Notes: generated by a model from the letters alone, not told the origin. DNA of 64,000 nt from Geoglobus sp. UBA235 (GCA_002494725.1 DACG01000019.1:1-64000), one strand, 5' to 3'. Shown: positions 25,739-34,843, counted from the stretch's first letter. Made by a program: numbers and translations.

Positions 25739-25746
25739 TTTATAAA
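25739..25746. promoter_or_regulatory. Symmetric TATA box shared by hisI and the KaiC-like gene
   Basis: The perfect palindrome TTTATAAA is centred 26.5 nt before the hisI ATG and 34.5 nt before the ATG of the divergent KaiC-like gene. No other good TATA lies in the 60-nt gap. hisI has no ribosome-binding site and would be leaderless; the other gene would have a leader of about 8 nt containing part of GGTGGTGAT. Confidence 0.5.
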
Positions 25747-25768
25747 CATTTCCAGTTAAAATTCTGCA

Positions 25769-26083
25769 ATGGAGATCAGATTTAACAGGGATGGGCTTGT
25801 GCCTGTGATAGCCCAGGATTTTGACACAAAGGAAGTTCTCATGCTTGCATATGCAGATGAGGAGGCTCTGAAAAGAACAATAAAGACAAAAAAAGCTCAC
25901 TATTACAGCAGAAGCAGAAAAAAGCTGTGGATGAAGGGAGAGGAGTCAGGAAATGTTCAGGAAGTTGTTGAGGTGAGGGTGGACTGTGACGGGGATGCTG
26001 TGCTTTACATTGTAAGGCAGCATGGAAATGCATGCCACACCGGAAACTACACCTGCTTTTTCAGAAGGCTGGAGGGAGACTGA
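25769..26083 (+). CDS. hisI: Phosphoribosyl-AMP cyclohydrolase
   Basis: This 104-aa enzyme opens the purine ring of phosphoribosyl-AMP in histidine biosynthesis. Motifs are VIAQDFDTKEVLMLAYAD, THYYSRSR-like AHYYSRSRKKLW, the metal-binding DCDGD and the zinc ligands in NACHTGNYTCF. It lacks a fused HisE domain. It has no ribosome-binding site and is probably leaderless. The next gene starts directly after its stop. Confidence 0.95.
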   Translation: MEIRFNRDGLVPVIAQDFDTKEVLMLAYADEEALKRTIKTKKAHYYSRSRKKLWMKGEESGNVQEVVEVRVDCDGDAVLYIVRQHGNACHTGNYTCFFRRLEGD

Positions 26084-27865
26084 ATGAAATATGTTATTGA
26101 TACAAGCGTCATTGTTGATGGAAGGATTACAAGGATGATCGAAAATGGAGAAATAAGGGGAACCGTAATCATACCTGAAGCCGTAGTTGCTGAACTTGAG
26201 GCTCAGGCGAATTTTGGGAGAATGACGGGTTTTCAGGGGCTTGAAGAGATAAAGAGGATAAGAGAAATCTGTAAAAAACTTGAGAATGAGGTTATTTTCC
26301 TTGGGTCAAGACCAAATCTTGAGCAAATAAGGCTTGCAAAAGGGGGGGAAATAGATAACCTGATAAGGGAGATTGCCGAAAGGGAAAACGCTGTTCTGGT
26401 TACTGGAGACAGGGTTCAGTATACAGTGGCCGTTTCAAAGGGGATTTCTGCGATTTATGTTAAGAGAGAGACTGTCGAGCCGGAAAAGACGAGAATAATG
26501 GAGTTCTTCACAGATGATACGGCAAGCGTGCATCTCAGAGAGGGTGTTGAGGTGTACGCAAAGAAAGGAGAAATCGGAAATCTTGAGCTCGTGAAAATAA
26601 CTGAGGAGCCAATGAGTATTGATGAGCTCAGAGCCATAGCTCACGAGATACTCGAGGCTGCATCCCAGAATGAGGACAGCAGCATTGAAATAGAAAGAAA
26701 GGGTGTGACAGTTGTACAGCTCAGGGATCTGAGGATAGCCATTGCTGAGAGGCCGTTTTCAGACAGAATGGAAATCACAGCAGTGAGACCGATAGCAAGG
26801 GCAACTCTTGATGATTATGGCATAAACGAGGAACTGAAAAGGAGGTTCATAGAAAAGCAGAGAGGAATACTGATCTCAGGTCCTCCCGGGGCCGGGAAAT
26901 CAACATTTGCAGCAAGTGTTGCAAACTACCTGATGGAGAATGGATTCATGGTGAAAACCATGGAAAGTCCCCGAGATCTGATGGTAAAGGATGAGATAAC
27001 TCAGTATGCTCCTCTTGAAGGTGATATGGGCCTTACAGCAGATGTTCTTCTGCTCGTCAGACCGGATTACACGATATATGACGAGGTGAGAAAGACCTCG
27101 GACTTTCAGGTCTTTGCGGACATGAGGCTTGCAGGAGTGGGAATGATAGGCGTGACCCACGCCACCAGGGCAATAGATGCAATTCAGAGGATGATCGGTA
27201 GAGTGGAGCTTGGAGTAATACCCCAGGTTGTTGACACGGTGATTTTCATTGACAAAGGGAGAATAGAAAAGGTTTATGAGCTCAGCTTCACGGTAAAGGT
27301 TCCCCACGGAATGACAGAGGCAGATCTTGCAAGACCAGTCATTGAGGTTACAGATTTTGAGACAAAAAAGGTTGAGTTCGAGATATACACCTACGGAGAG
27401 CAGGTTGTTGTGATGCCCGTTGAAAGCGAGACGGAAAACAGGCTTGTGGTCTATGCTGTTGAAAGCAAGATAAGGGATCTCGTTTCTGTATATGAGATAA
27501 AGGCTGTCAGCGAAAGAAAGGCAATAGTTTATATCCCTGAGGATGAGATACCGCACCTCATAGGCAGGAAAGGAAAAAGGATAAAGATGATTGAAGATGA
27601 GCTTGGAATAAGCATTGACATTGAACCTCTCAAGGTTGAGAGAAGCAGTGAAACTGAAACGGTGGTCGAGGAAAAGGGGAAGCACTACGTGATACATGCT
27701 GAGGGGCTTGAAGGAAGGAGCGTGGATGTGTATGCCGGAGAGAAATACCTGCTCACAGCCGAGGTTGGGAGGAAAGGAGTTATAAGGGTGAGAAAGGACA
27801 GGGATGCAGGTAAGGCGATAAGACTTGCCCTGGCAAAGGGAGAGAGTATAAGGCTGAGATACTGA
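26084..27865 (+). CDS. PIN-domain P-loop ATPase with KH domain
   Basis: This 593-aa archaeal protein fuses three domains. An N-terminal PIN nuclease domain (YVIDTSVIVDGR, acidic EIDN and VTGDR; residues 1-130) is followed by a PilT/VirB11-like ATPase (Walker A SGPPGAGKSTFA near 265-276, YDEVRKTSDFQVF, GVTHATRAIDAI). A KH RNA-binding domain comes near the C-terminus (IPHLIGRKGKRIKMIEDELG). The combination suggests an energy-driven RNA-processing or quality-control enzyme, but no substrate is known to me. It follows hisI without a gap and shares 1 nt with the presenilin-like gene. Confidence 0.85.
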   Translation: MKYVIDTSVIVDGRITRMIENGEIRGTVIIPEAVVAELEAQANFGRMTGFQGLEEIKRIREICKKLENEVIFLGSRPNLEQIRLAKGGEIDNLIREIAERENAVLVTGDRVQYTVAVSKGISAIYVKRETVEPEKTRIMEFFTDDTASVHLREGVEVYAKKGEIGNLELVKITEEPMSIDELRAIAHEILEAASQNEDSSIEIERKGVTVVQLRDLRIAIAERPFSDRMEITAVRPIARATLDDYGINEELKRRFIEKQRGILISGPPGAGKSTFAASVANYLMENGFMVKTMESPRDLMVKDEITQYAPLEGDMGLTADVLLLVRPDYTIYDEVRKTSDFQVFADMRLAGVGMIGVTHATRAIDAIQRMIGRVELGVIPQVVDTVIFIDKGRIEKVYELSFTVKVPHGMTEADLARPVIEVTDFETKKVEFEIYTYGEQVVVMPVESETENRLVVYAVESKIRDLVSVYEIKAVSERKAIVYIPEDEIPHLIGRKGKRIKMIEDELGISIDIEPLKVERSSETETVVEEKGKHYVIHAEGLEGRSVDVYAGEKYLLTAEVGRKGVIRVRKDRDAGKAIRLALAKGESIRLRY

Positions 27866-28638
27866 TGAAAGAGAGGTATCTGCTTGGCATTTTCTACATT
27901 CTGACAGGAATACTTGCGATTTTGATAGCCCCTGCATTCTCTGGTGCAGGAATGCAGGCGTTTGAAAATGCATCAGATATTTCAAACTCTTTTGCCTACC
28001 TACTCATGATTCTCGGATTTACAGCAGCAATTCTGGTGATCATAAGGCTCAAAAAGTCCCTGATAAAGCCACTCTTCTACTTTTTGCTTTTCATAACTTA
28101 TTTTTACGGATTTTTCCCCTTCACTGGAATTCTTTCCGTCATTCCGTCATCAGTTCTTCTTTATCTCCTTGTCAGGACAAGGCACTGGATGGTGGTGAAC
28201 ATTTCTGCAGTAATTGTGGGTGCAACCGTAACGGCAATATTTGGAATAAGCATGGAACCCCTTCCTGTCATAGTCCTGCTTGTTACCTTGGCGTTGTATG
28301 ACTACATGGCGGTTTACAAGACAAAACACATGCTCACACTTGCCGACAGCATTTCAGAGATGAAAATACCCGTGCTTTTTATAATTCCGGGAAAGGAAAG
28401 GGATGCAATGATGGGTGTTGGAGATGCGGTTATGCCAAACATTCTGGTAGTTTCAGGATTTATTTTCGGCAGCTGCATAATCCAGCCCTTCGTAACATTC
28501 ATTTCAGGTATTGCAGGGCTCTTTCTTCTTCTCAGGATGGTTGAAAAAAGCAAAAAAGCTCACCCCGGGCTGCCAATACTCAATTTTTCAGTTATTGCCG
28601 GCTACATTGCCGGACTCGCCCTCTGCAAGATTCTTTAA
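27865..28638 (+). CDS. Presenilin-like intramembrane aspartyl protease
   Basis: This 257-aa protein has about nine hydrophobic segments and the two catalytic motifs of the A22 family: YD in ALYDYMAVY (Asp146) and GxGD in GVGDAVMPN (Asp187). A PAL-like segment, GLPILNFSVI, lies near the end. Such enzymes cleave membrane-spanning helices. The start shares one base with the upstream stop (TGATG). The last 51 nt overlap the convergent nog1-like gene. Confidence 0.82.
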   Translation: MKERYLLGIFYILTGILAILIAPAFSGAGMQAFENASDISNSFAYLLMILGFTAAILVIIRLKKSLIKPLFYFLLFITYFYGFFPFTGILSVIPSSVLLYLLVRTRHWMVVNISAVIVGATVTAIFGISMEPLPVIVLLVTLALYDYMAVYKTKHMLTLADSISEMKIPVLFIIPGKERDAMMGVGDAVMPNILVVSGFIFGSCIIQPFVTFISGIAGLFLLLRMVEKSKKAHPGLPILNFSVIAGYIAGLALCKIL

Positions 28639-29541
28639 AATTCTGACAAGCTCACCAACACCCTCGCCTGTGTATGCCGATACCGCCAGTCTGTCCCTCA
28701 TGTTGTGGAGATCTGATTTGCTGTATATCTCCACCACAGGAACTTCAAACTGACCTTTTATTTCCGAAAGCAGAGATAGCTGCTTTTCAAGCTGAAAACC
28801 ACATGTTTCTGTAGGATCAATGACAAAAACAATAACGTCTGCAAGATGTCTCAGAGCAAGAATCGCCCGTCTTTCGATTCTGTTTCTCCTCTCTATCGGT
28901 CTGTCAAGAAGTCCTGGAGTGTCTATTATCTGAATTCTGCCTGCATCAAGTTCAATGTAGCCAACATATATTTCTTTGGTCGTGAAGGGGTAGCTTGCAA
29001 TTTCCGGCTTTACCGTTGATATGATCGAGACTATGCTTGACTTGCCAACATTCGGATAACCCGCAAAGACTGCCGTGAAGTCATCACTCAGAGTTGGAAT
29101 CTCCCTCATCTTCTGCTTTGCCTCATTCAGAAATCTCAGTTCATCGTCAATCTGCTCTATTATCGATGCAATTCTCCCGTAAACCTCCTTCAGGACATTT
29201 TCAGGATTCTGACCCCCCTTTATTCTCCTTACTCCTCCTGATATTATCTTCTGAGTCATGGAGTTCGCCCATTTCAGCGAGGCGAGACTTTTCCTCAGCT
29301 GTCCTATTCCAACAACAGCATCAACCATCTCCCTGTAAAAGGGGTCGAGATTGTCATAAGATGGATGTTCGGAAACAATTCTGGTGAAGTAGCTCTCAAG
29401 AACGTTTGAAACTGTTGAAAGCTTGTTCAGAGCTTTTTCCTTTCTGCTTCTCCCTGCAACTCTGGAAGCTCTCCTGAATGCCTTGTCGATCAGCTCCTGG
29501 GATGTGAGAACTGTTGGAAGCTTTCTGGGATTGAATGTCAT
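28588..29541 (-). CDS. Nog1-family GTP-binding protein
   Basis: This 317-aa GTPase has an N-terminal helical domain (about 150 residues, with KALNKLSTVSNVLESYF). The G domain follows: G1 AGYPNVGKSSIV, G2 ASYPFTTKE, G3 IIDTPGLLDRPIERRN and G4 YSKSDL. This is the Nog1 arrangement, whose eukaryotic member works in 60S ribosome assembly; the archaeal form lacks the long C-terminal extension. Its 3' end overlaps the presenilin-like gene by 51 nt. Confidence 0.9.
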   Translation of the reverse strand: MTFNPRKLPTVLTSQELIDKAFRRASRVAGRSRKEKALNKLSTVSNVLESYFTRIVSEHPSYDNLDPFYREMVDAVVGIGQLRKSLASLKWANSMTQKIISGGVRRIKGGQNPENVLKEVYGRIASIIEQIDDELRFLNEAKQKMREIPTLSDDFTAVFAGYPNVGKSSIVSIISTVKPEIASYPFTTKEIYVGYIELDAGRIQIIDTPGLLDRPIERRNRIERRAILALRHLADVIVFVIDPTETCGFQLEKQLSLLSEIKGQFEVPVVEIYSKSDLHNMRDRLAVSAYTGEGVGELVRILKNLAEGESGNVAGNN

Positions 29542-29662
29542 TACTGTAAAGGCTGTTGGGATTTGTTTAAAATGTTATTCCGCCAGAAACCTTAAATCTG
29601 TTTAATTGCTGGAAAAATATATAAACTATTTCGATGAGATGAATTGAAAGGAGGGATGGAAA

Positions 29663-30565
29663 ATGGAGCTTGAACTCACCCAGATTCAGAAGGACATCCT
29701 TTACGCTCTTGTCACAATATACAAGAACAAGGGGGGAGGAAGTGTCAAGGGAGAGGAGATTGCAGAGCTGATCAACAGAAATCCGGGGACTGTAAGAAAT
29801 CAGATGCAGGCCTTGAGATCGCTTGGGCTCGTTGAAGGTGTTCCGGGGCCAAAAGGTGGTTACAGGCCCACGTCAAAGGCATATGAAATGCTCTCAATTA
29901 CGAGCTATGAGGAATCTGTCAAGGTCCCTGTTGTTGTTAATGGTGAGCCTCAAGATGATCTCTCAGCTGAGGAGATTGATTTTCCAACACTTTCCCATCC
30001 AAAGGTCTGTCAGGCAAGAATCAGAATAATCGGAAACATAAGAAAAATCTCACCCAATGACAGAATTGTTGTCGGACCCACACCCGTTAATGAGCTCATG
30101 GTCTTTGGGAAGGTTGTTGGGAGAGATGATACGGAGAATACCGTCGTCATAGACATAGAGAAGATAGTTGCACTGCCAAAGGAGACAGTTGGGGAGTACA
30201 TGTCAACTCCCATACACACGATAAAGGCAGATGAGGTGGTGGAGAACGCTGCAAAGGAGCTTGCTGAAAGGGGAATATACTGCATGCCTGTTGTGAAGGG
30301 AAGCGAGTTTGTCGGCATATTCACCCTTGATCATGTTGCAGAGGCTGTAAAGGAGGGTAAGCTGAAAGGAGCTGTTGAGGAGGTTATGAGACCAAAAATA
30401 GTCTCTGTTGAGAAGGATATCACTCTTGGAGAGGCCCTCAGAATAATGAATGATGAGAATGTAAGAATACTCGTTGTGAAGTCCGGAGGAAAGCCTGTTG
30501 GAGTGATAACAGACCAGAAGATACTCAAACAGATTGCTCCTGAGCATGCAAAAACAGCCATTTAG
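29663..30565 (+). CDS. HTH and CBS-pair regulatory protein
   Basis: This 300-aa protein begins with a winged-helix segment (KDILYALVTIYKNKGG, VKGEEIAELINRNPGTVRNQMQALRSLGLVEG split over residues 8-60). A beta-rich middle domain follows, then a tandem CBS pair (VGEYMSTPIHTIKADEVV and EVMRPKIVSVEKDITLGEAL). CBS pairs bind adenosine nucleotides, so it probably senses a nucleotide and binds DNA. A TATA (AATATATAAAC) at about 29613-29623 and GGAGGG before the ATG support the start. The 3' end overlaps the AI-2E family gene by 4 nt. Confidence 0.85.
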   Translation: MELELTQIQKDILYALVTIYKNKGGGSVKGEEIAELINRNPGTVRNQMQALRSLGLVEGVPGPKGGYRPTSKAYEMLSITSYEESVKVPVVVNGEPQDDLSAEEIDFPTLSHPKVCQARIRIIGNIRKISPNDRIVVGPTPVNELMVFGKVVGRDDTENTVVIDIEKIVALPKETVGEYMSTPIHTIKADEVVENAAKELAERGIYCMPVVKGSEFVGIFTLDHVAEAVKEGKLKGAVEEVMRPKIVSVEKDITLGEALRIMNDENVRILVVKSGGKPVGVITDQKILKQIAPEHAKTAI

Positions 30566-31563
30566 TCCTCAACCTTTTGCTGATTTTGAGTGGATGTGTA
30601 GTAGTTGTATATTGCAGTCAGGAGTGCTGCCAGCATTGGTGTTAGGAAGAATCCGCTCACACCCGCCACAAGTCCACCACCAATGAATGAAATCATAAGA
30701 ACAAGAGGATGAACCTTTGAGGTGTAGCCAACAAAGTATGGCCTGAGAACGAGTTCGGGGATTATGTAGAGAAAGATACCTCCGATGGCCAGAAACCACA
30801 CGGCCTTCAGCGGATCCTGAAAGAAAAGGTAAATCGAGACTGGAAGTATGACCATCCATTCAGCGAACACGGGAATCAGGGCTGCAAGAAACATGAGGCC
30901 GCTTAAGAGGGGTGCGTAGGGAATTCCAAAATATATAAAGTACGGTATTGATGCCATCCCTATGAGCAGTGCCGCAACAAAATTCCCGAACCAGAGGTTT
31001 GTGAAGGTTCTATCCAGTTCATCAAAGAATCCCTTGGCAGACTCGTCTGTAAAAACTGCACCTATTATCCTGTCTGCAACCCTCTTTCCATCGAGGATTG
31101 AATAGAAGCAGACAATTGTTGAGATGAAGAAATTCATGATGAAGAAGATGAACTTGGTTGTTATGTTCACAGCAATGTCCCCAAGGCTTTTGTTGATGAA
31201 AGAGAGAAACTGATCGAAAAGGGGTTTGACTATTCCCGCGGTCTCGGGGTCGAGCTGTGAGATGAAGGTGTTGAGATACGTGACATAGTCCTGAAGATTT
31301 CTCAAAATTGATATGAGCTGGGACACGCCCTGAAAAATGCCATAAAAAAGGAAGACGAAGAGGGGGACGGCAATGACCATTGTAGATATGAAGGCAGATA
31401 TGGCATCTCCCGTAACCTTTCTGAGCCTTGAGTGCATGGGTCTCGCAACATAAGCAAGAACAATTCCGAGAATTATTCCGTCAAGAAGGGGGGTCAGGAG
31501 GTAAAGGAATATCAGTATGAGGGTGACAACAGTTAGGAGAAGAATAATTCTATTCCTTTCCAT
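30562..31563 (-). CDS. AI-2E family membrane transporter
   Basis: This 333-aa protein has about eight transmembrane helices. The AI-2E/UPF0118 pattern includes ILLLTVVTLILIFLYLLTPL, YVARPMHSRLRK near the N-terminus and LVLRPYFVGYTSKVHPLVLM plus FFLTPMLAALLTAIYNYY near the C-terminus. Family members export small solutes or act as Na+/H+ antiporters; the substrate here is unknown. The start lies 14 nt inside the TrmJ-like gene. Confidence 0.85.
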   Translation of the reverse strand: MERNRIILLLTVVTLILIFLYLLTPLLDGIILGIVLAYVARPMHSRLRKVTGDAISAFISTMVIAVPLFVFLFYGIFQGVSQLISILRNLQDYVTYLNTFISQLDPETAGIVKPLFDQFLSFINKSLGDIAVNITTKFIFFIMNFFISTIVCFYSILDGKRVADRIIGAVFTDESAKGFFDELDRTFTNLWFGNFVAALLIGMASIPYFIYFGIPYAPLLSGLMFLAALIPVFAEWMVILPVSIYLFFQDPLKAVWFLAIGGIFLYIIPELVLRPYFVGYTSKVHPLVLMISFIGGGLVAGVSGFFLTPMLAALLTAIYNYYTSTQNQQKVED

Positions 31564-32251
31564 GAGATGATTTTAGGTGCCTCACATATAATACACTTTT
31601 CCTGATAATTCCAGCCATGTGATTCACCTCATGTTTTGAAAGTGCAGCCTTGCCAAGTGCTCTTTTCAGAATTACCCTCGATTTCTCGATCCTGTGCTTT
31701 GGATACCAGACCTCCCTCATAAGCTCCTCAAAGTAATTCACAAGAACGTCAACATCTTTCTGAGTTGCTGACTCGGTAACATGCTCGAGAGAGATATCTG
31801 ACAGCTCGTAAAGTATAACGGCTGCAGCATGGCTCACATTCATAACAGGATAATCATCAGATGTGGGGATGCTGACAACGGCATTGCAGAGCTTTATCTC
31901 CTCATCAAAAAGACCGAAATCCTCTCTTCCGAAAAGTATGGCTGAATTTTCCGTGAAGAGTTCCCTGAGCTGTCTGGGGGTTATTGCCTTTCTGATGTAG
32001 TTCCCCACATTGTATCCCCTCATTCCCGTTGTTGCAGCTGCAAAGCTTTTCTCTGCCAGATAATCCTCAAGGCTCTCGATTATTCTCGCATTCTCTATCA
32101 CATCCCTTGCATGGGATGCGGTTATGTAGCTCTCCTTTGCAACATTGCATCTGTAAAGAACCAGATTCCTGAAACCGAAATTCTTCATAACTCTTGCAAT
32201 GAATCCGATGTTTTCAGGAATTTTCAGCTCAACAAGCACAACATCAATCAT
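31550..32251 (-). CDS. TrmJ-like SPOUT RNA 2'-O-methyltransferase
   Basis: This 233-aa SPOUT protein has motif 1 VVLVELKIPENIGFIARVMKNFG (over residues 3-25), motif 2 AILFGREDFGL and motif 3 VSIPTSDDYPVMNVSHAAAV. These mark the TrmJ group, which 2'-O-methylates position 32 of tRNA in archaea and bacteria. A C-terminal helical extension (ELMREVWYPKHRIEKSRVILKR) is typical. It overlaps the MBL-fold gene upstream by 4 nt and the transporter downstream by 14 nt. Confidence 0.87.
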   Translation of the reverse strand: MIDVVLVELKIPENIGFIARVMKNFGFRNLVLYRCNVAKESYITASHARDVIENARIIESLEDYLAEKSFAAATTGMRGYNVGNYIRKAITPRQLRELFTENSAILFGREDFGLFDEEIKLCNAVVSIPTSDDYPVMNVSHAAAVILYELSDISLEHVTESATQKDVDVLVNYFEELMREVWYPKHRIEKSRVILKRALGKAALSKHEVNHMAGIIRKSVLYVRHLKSSHGKE

Positions 32252-32877
32252 AGAAACATTCTGGCAAATTTAAGAGCAAGCTTCACATGCTCGTTTGCAC
32301 TGTTCACGGGCTCATCATGTCCCGGATACATGATCTCAACATCAAACTCGGAAAGCCTTTTCAGCGATTCAATCATCTCAACTGCATTTCCTCCAGGGAA
32401 ATCAACCCTCCCAAAACCCCCATTTGGAAATACCGTATCCCCCGTGAACATCAGCCTTTCACCCTCATCGTAAAGGCATATGCTGCCGGGAGTGTGGCCC
32501 GGTGTATGGATGACCTCCAGTTTCAGTTTGCCAAGGTCTATGACATCTCCTTCCTTGAGAAGTGAATCTGCCTCAAATGGAGGGAAATTTATTCCGAAGA
32601 ATGATGAGGAGAAGTTCTGAAGTTTTGCGAAGTCATATTCCTTTTCGTGCAGCATAACTTTTGCATTGCTCACCTCTCTCAGATCCCTTGTGGCTGATGC
32701 ATGATCGAAGTGGGTGTGGGTCAGAATTATGTAGTCCAGCTCCTTAACATCAATATACCCTGAAACTGCCCTGTGAATGAAGTCAAAATCTCCTCCAACA
32801 TCAACAAGAGCTTTCTTCTCATCAAGAATTAAGTAGACATTTGCCCCAAGCGGCGGGGCCACGATCCTCTCTATCAT
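32248..32877 (-). CDS. MBL-fold hydrolase, glyoxalase II-like
   Basis: This 209-aa metallo-beta-lactamase-fold enzyme has the binuclear zinc motif LTHTHFDHASATRDL, VIHTPGHTPGSICLY, FTGDTVF and a final MYPGHDEPV. This resembles glyoxalase II-type thioester hydrolases, but the substrate cannot be assigned. It overlaps aef1b and the TrmJ-like gene by 4 nt each. Confidence 0.85.
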   Translation of the reverse strand: MIERIVAPPLGANVYLILDEKKALVDVGGDFDFIHRAVSGYIDVKELDYIILTHTHFDHASATRDLREVSNAKVMLHEKEYDFAKLQNFSSSFFGINFPPFEADSLLKEGDVIDLGKLKLEVIHTPGHTPGSICLYDEGERLMFTGDTVFPNGGFGRVDFPGGNAVEMIESLKRLSEFDVEIMYPGHDEPVNSANEHVKLALKFARMFL

Positions 32878-33140
32878 ACCAATTCCTGCGCCTCTATTTC
32901 AACACTCTCAACATCATCAATCTTCTGAATCTCCTCGATGAGCCTGTCTCCAATACCCTCTTCATCCGGCATGACAGCGGCAACAAGCAGGGCTTTCAGA
33001 CCAAAGGCAATTGGCTGAATTCCAAAGTCCGCTATCTCAACATTTTCAGGCTTAACCGCATTTACCTTCTCTTTCAGAGCCTTCAGGTCCACATCAACAT
33101 CCCTGGGCATAACCCTAAGCTTCATGAATACCTTACCCAT
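32874..33140 (-). CDS. ef1b: Translation elongation factor aEF-1beta
   Basis: This 88-aa nucleotide exchange factor for aEF-1alpha has the family ends MGKVFMKLRVMPRDVDVD and GLKALLVAAVMPDEEG, plus a C-terminal VESVEIEAQELV. GGTGGTGAG directly precedes the ATG. It follows the small zinc-finger gene closely, an order seen widely in euryarchaea. Confidence 0.95.
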   Translation of the reverse strand: MGKVFMKLRVMPRDVDVDLKALKEKVNAVKPENVEIADFGIQPIAFGLKALLVAAVMPDEEGIGDRLIEEIQKIDDVESVEIEAQELV

Positions 33141-33149
33141 CTCACCACC

Positions 33150-33311
33150 TCACGGCCCTTCAAATCCACAGCTCTCACATACGTAGGGATTGCCAAGCCT
33201 CCTGCACTTCTTACACCTGTAAATCGTTTCCCCACACGATGGACAGAGGAATGCAACATAATTCGTGCCAATGAGATTCGCGTTGCACGTCACGCACTTG
33301 TATATCTCCAC
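33150..33311 (-). CDS. Small zinc-finger protein (HVO_2753-like)
   Basis: This 53-aa protein is below common gene-finder limits. It has four Cys pairs: CVTC, CPSC, CKKC and CESC, enough for two zinc sites in a zinc-ribbon layout. The start is GTG 33311, with GGAGGTGAT just upstream. The stop lies 9 nt before the aEF-1beta ATG, so both are cotranscribed. Similar small double zinc-finger proteins precede aEF-1beta in haloarchaea and methanogens; the function is thought to be nucleic-acid or translation linked, without direct evidence here. Confidence 0.85.
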   Translation of the reverse strand: MEIYKCVTCNANLIGTNYVAFLCPSCGETIYRCKKCRRLGNPYVCESCGFEGP

Positions 33312-33315
33312 GTCA

Positions 33316-33909
33316 TCACCTCCCGATCACGGTAGTGCCGAAAGCTATCCCTTTCATTATATAATCTTTTACCCTTCCCCTTGCAAAGCCGTTGCATATG
33401 AACATGTCTCTGCCGTATCTCTCAAGAAGGACTGGTGTGAATCTGTCAATGCAGGTTTCAAAATTGATCTCTCTGGCTTTTATCTCCTGAACAACCCTGC
33501 CATCCACCACAATCCCATCCACATCCGTCACCTTGATTATTTTCTCGGCATTCATTTTCTCAGCAATCCACACTGCAATGCTATCAGAAGTAACATCCCA
33601 GCTGTGGGGAAGTTCATCATACCTTTTAAGGAGAATGTAAGGGAGGATGATTTTCACTCCATCCACTCTGAAATTGAGATCCTGAGGTTCGATAACCTCT
33701 GCATATTTCGAGAGATAATAACCGTATAGGTTCATTGCCTCAATCGCCATCCAGTGGGCTGAGTCATCATCAACATTCATTTCCCTTATTCTCTCAGCAA
33801 AAATCCATCCTCCGGGAACAACGAGGATGTTATCCCCGGTTTCATTTAGCTCATCAAACACCTCTTTTGCCACCCTGACCACACTTCCGCCAATCTTAAC
33901 AACGATCAT
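33316..33909 (-). CDS. mfnE: MfnE, methanofuran biosynthesis kinase
   Basis: This 197-aa amino-acid-kinase-fold protein has VVKIGGSVVR at the N-terminus, ILVVPGGWIFAERIRE, and SWDVTSDSIAVWIAEK with VTDVDGI. It is shorter than UMP kinase and fits MfnE, which phosphorylates 5-(aminomethyl)furan-3-methanol phosphate in methanofuran synthesis. The next gene upstream on this strand is mfnF-like with a 14-nt overlap, which supports the pathway. Methanofuran carries C1 units in Archaeoglobales and methanogens. Confidence 0.8.
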   Translation of the reverse strand: MIVVKIGGSVVRVAKEVFDELNETGDNILVVPGGWIFAERIREMNVDDDSAHWMAIEAMNLYGYYLSKYAEVIEPQDLNFRVDGVKIILPYILLKRYDELPHSWDVTSDSIAVWIAEKMNAEKIIKVTDVDGIVVDGRVVQEIKAREINFETCIDRFTPVLLERYGRDMFICNGFARGRVKDYIMKGIAFGTTVIGR

Positions 33910-34843
33910 ACCTCTCTACCAGCCTTGCAATTGCGTAAGCAGGAAATATGTCTGAAATATCTCCAAATTCTTCCCTCAATGAGACATACTCCATTTCTGC
34001 AATTTCGGCAGACTTCTCAAGCACCACCTCACCAATTCCACACCCAACAACAAGATCAATCCCAAATTTTCTCCTCTTTTCGATGAATGCCTCCGAAATT
34101 CTTCTCACCATCTCGTTTTTTATTTCGAGTGCCTTCTCCTTCAGAAACTCATCTCCCAGCTCTTTCCTGTCAGCACAGAACTGTCTTGCAAATCTCTGGT
34201 AGCATTCCTCAACTCCCTTCCCCCTCCCGTCAGGTGTGTCACAGGTGTAGGCTCTCTCATCAATGACCCCGAGAATCCTCATGACATCTGCAGTTATTGA
34301 AAAGAACTCTGATGAGACGTTTTCATTCATCAGAAAAAAAGATGGTGTTCTCAGCATCCCGAAGTAGAGGAGCTCTTTATTCCTCAATCTCTCAAAATCT
34401 GTTTTTCCAGCCATAATTTTTCTGTTCAAAACAGGAATGATATCGGTTGTTGTGGATCCCATGTCTGCAAAGATGAAACTCGAAAAATTTTCGGTTAAAG
34501 ACTTCACACTTGCAATCCAGTTTGAGGCTGAGAAGTTGAGAGGATCATCTATCTTCTTTTTCAGATTACCATCAAGATCTATGAAAAATACATCACCAAA
34601 AACCCTCTCTGAGATTGAGGCGATGTATCTGATTCCCTCCTCCTTGGATGTGAACGAATCTGCAAGCTCTGCTGTTATCACAACTCCCGTTTTACCCTTC
34701 AGATTCAGATCTCTGAGAAAGTTCTCGAGATTTTCCCGCTCAAGCCACATCGGAAAGTAATGGATCTCGGCCTTCCCATTACTTCCTCTGTAAACCTTGA
34801 TGTTTGCTCCGCCTATATCGACTCCGTTACAGAAAATCTTCAA
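33896..34843 (-). CDS. mfnF: MfnF, methanofuran biosynthesis protein
   Basis: This 315-aa protein of the ASKHA/hydantoinase-like fold has NGVDIGGANIKVYRG, FADMGSTTTDIIPV and DLVVGCGIGE, the phosphate-binding loops of that superfamily. It is the family once annotated as H4MPT-linked C1 transfer pathway protein, whose methanogen member couples the furan and tyramine-glutamate parts of methanofuran. The start is TTG 34843, with GGGGTGTGAG upstream. It overlaps mfnE by 14 nt and the MBL-fold gene upstream by 17 nt. Confidence 0.8.
   Translation of the reverse strand: MKIFCNGVDIGGANIKVYRGSNGKAEIHYFPMWLERENLENFLRDLNLKGKTGVVITAELADSFTSKEEGIRYIASISERVFGDVFFIDLDGNLKKKIDDPLNFSASNWIASVKSLTENFSSFIFADMGSTTTDIIPVLNRKIMAGKTDFERLRNKELLYFGMLRTPSFFLMNENVSSEFFSITADVMRILGVIDERAYTCDTPDGRGKGVEECYQRFARQFCADRKELGDEFLKEKALEIKNEMVRRISEAFIEKRRKFGIDLVVGCGIGEVVLEKSAEIAEMEYVSLREEFGDISDIFPAYAIARLVERYDRC

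Noticed and set aside
26900..27985. 361-aa open frame on the minus strand
   Set aside because: It lies wholly opposite the PIN-ATPase-KH gene, has no family motifs or ribosome-binding site, and is a codon-bias shadow.
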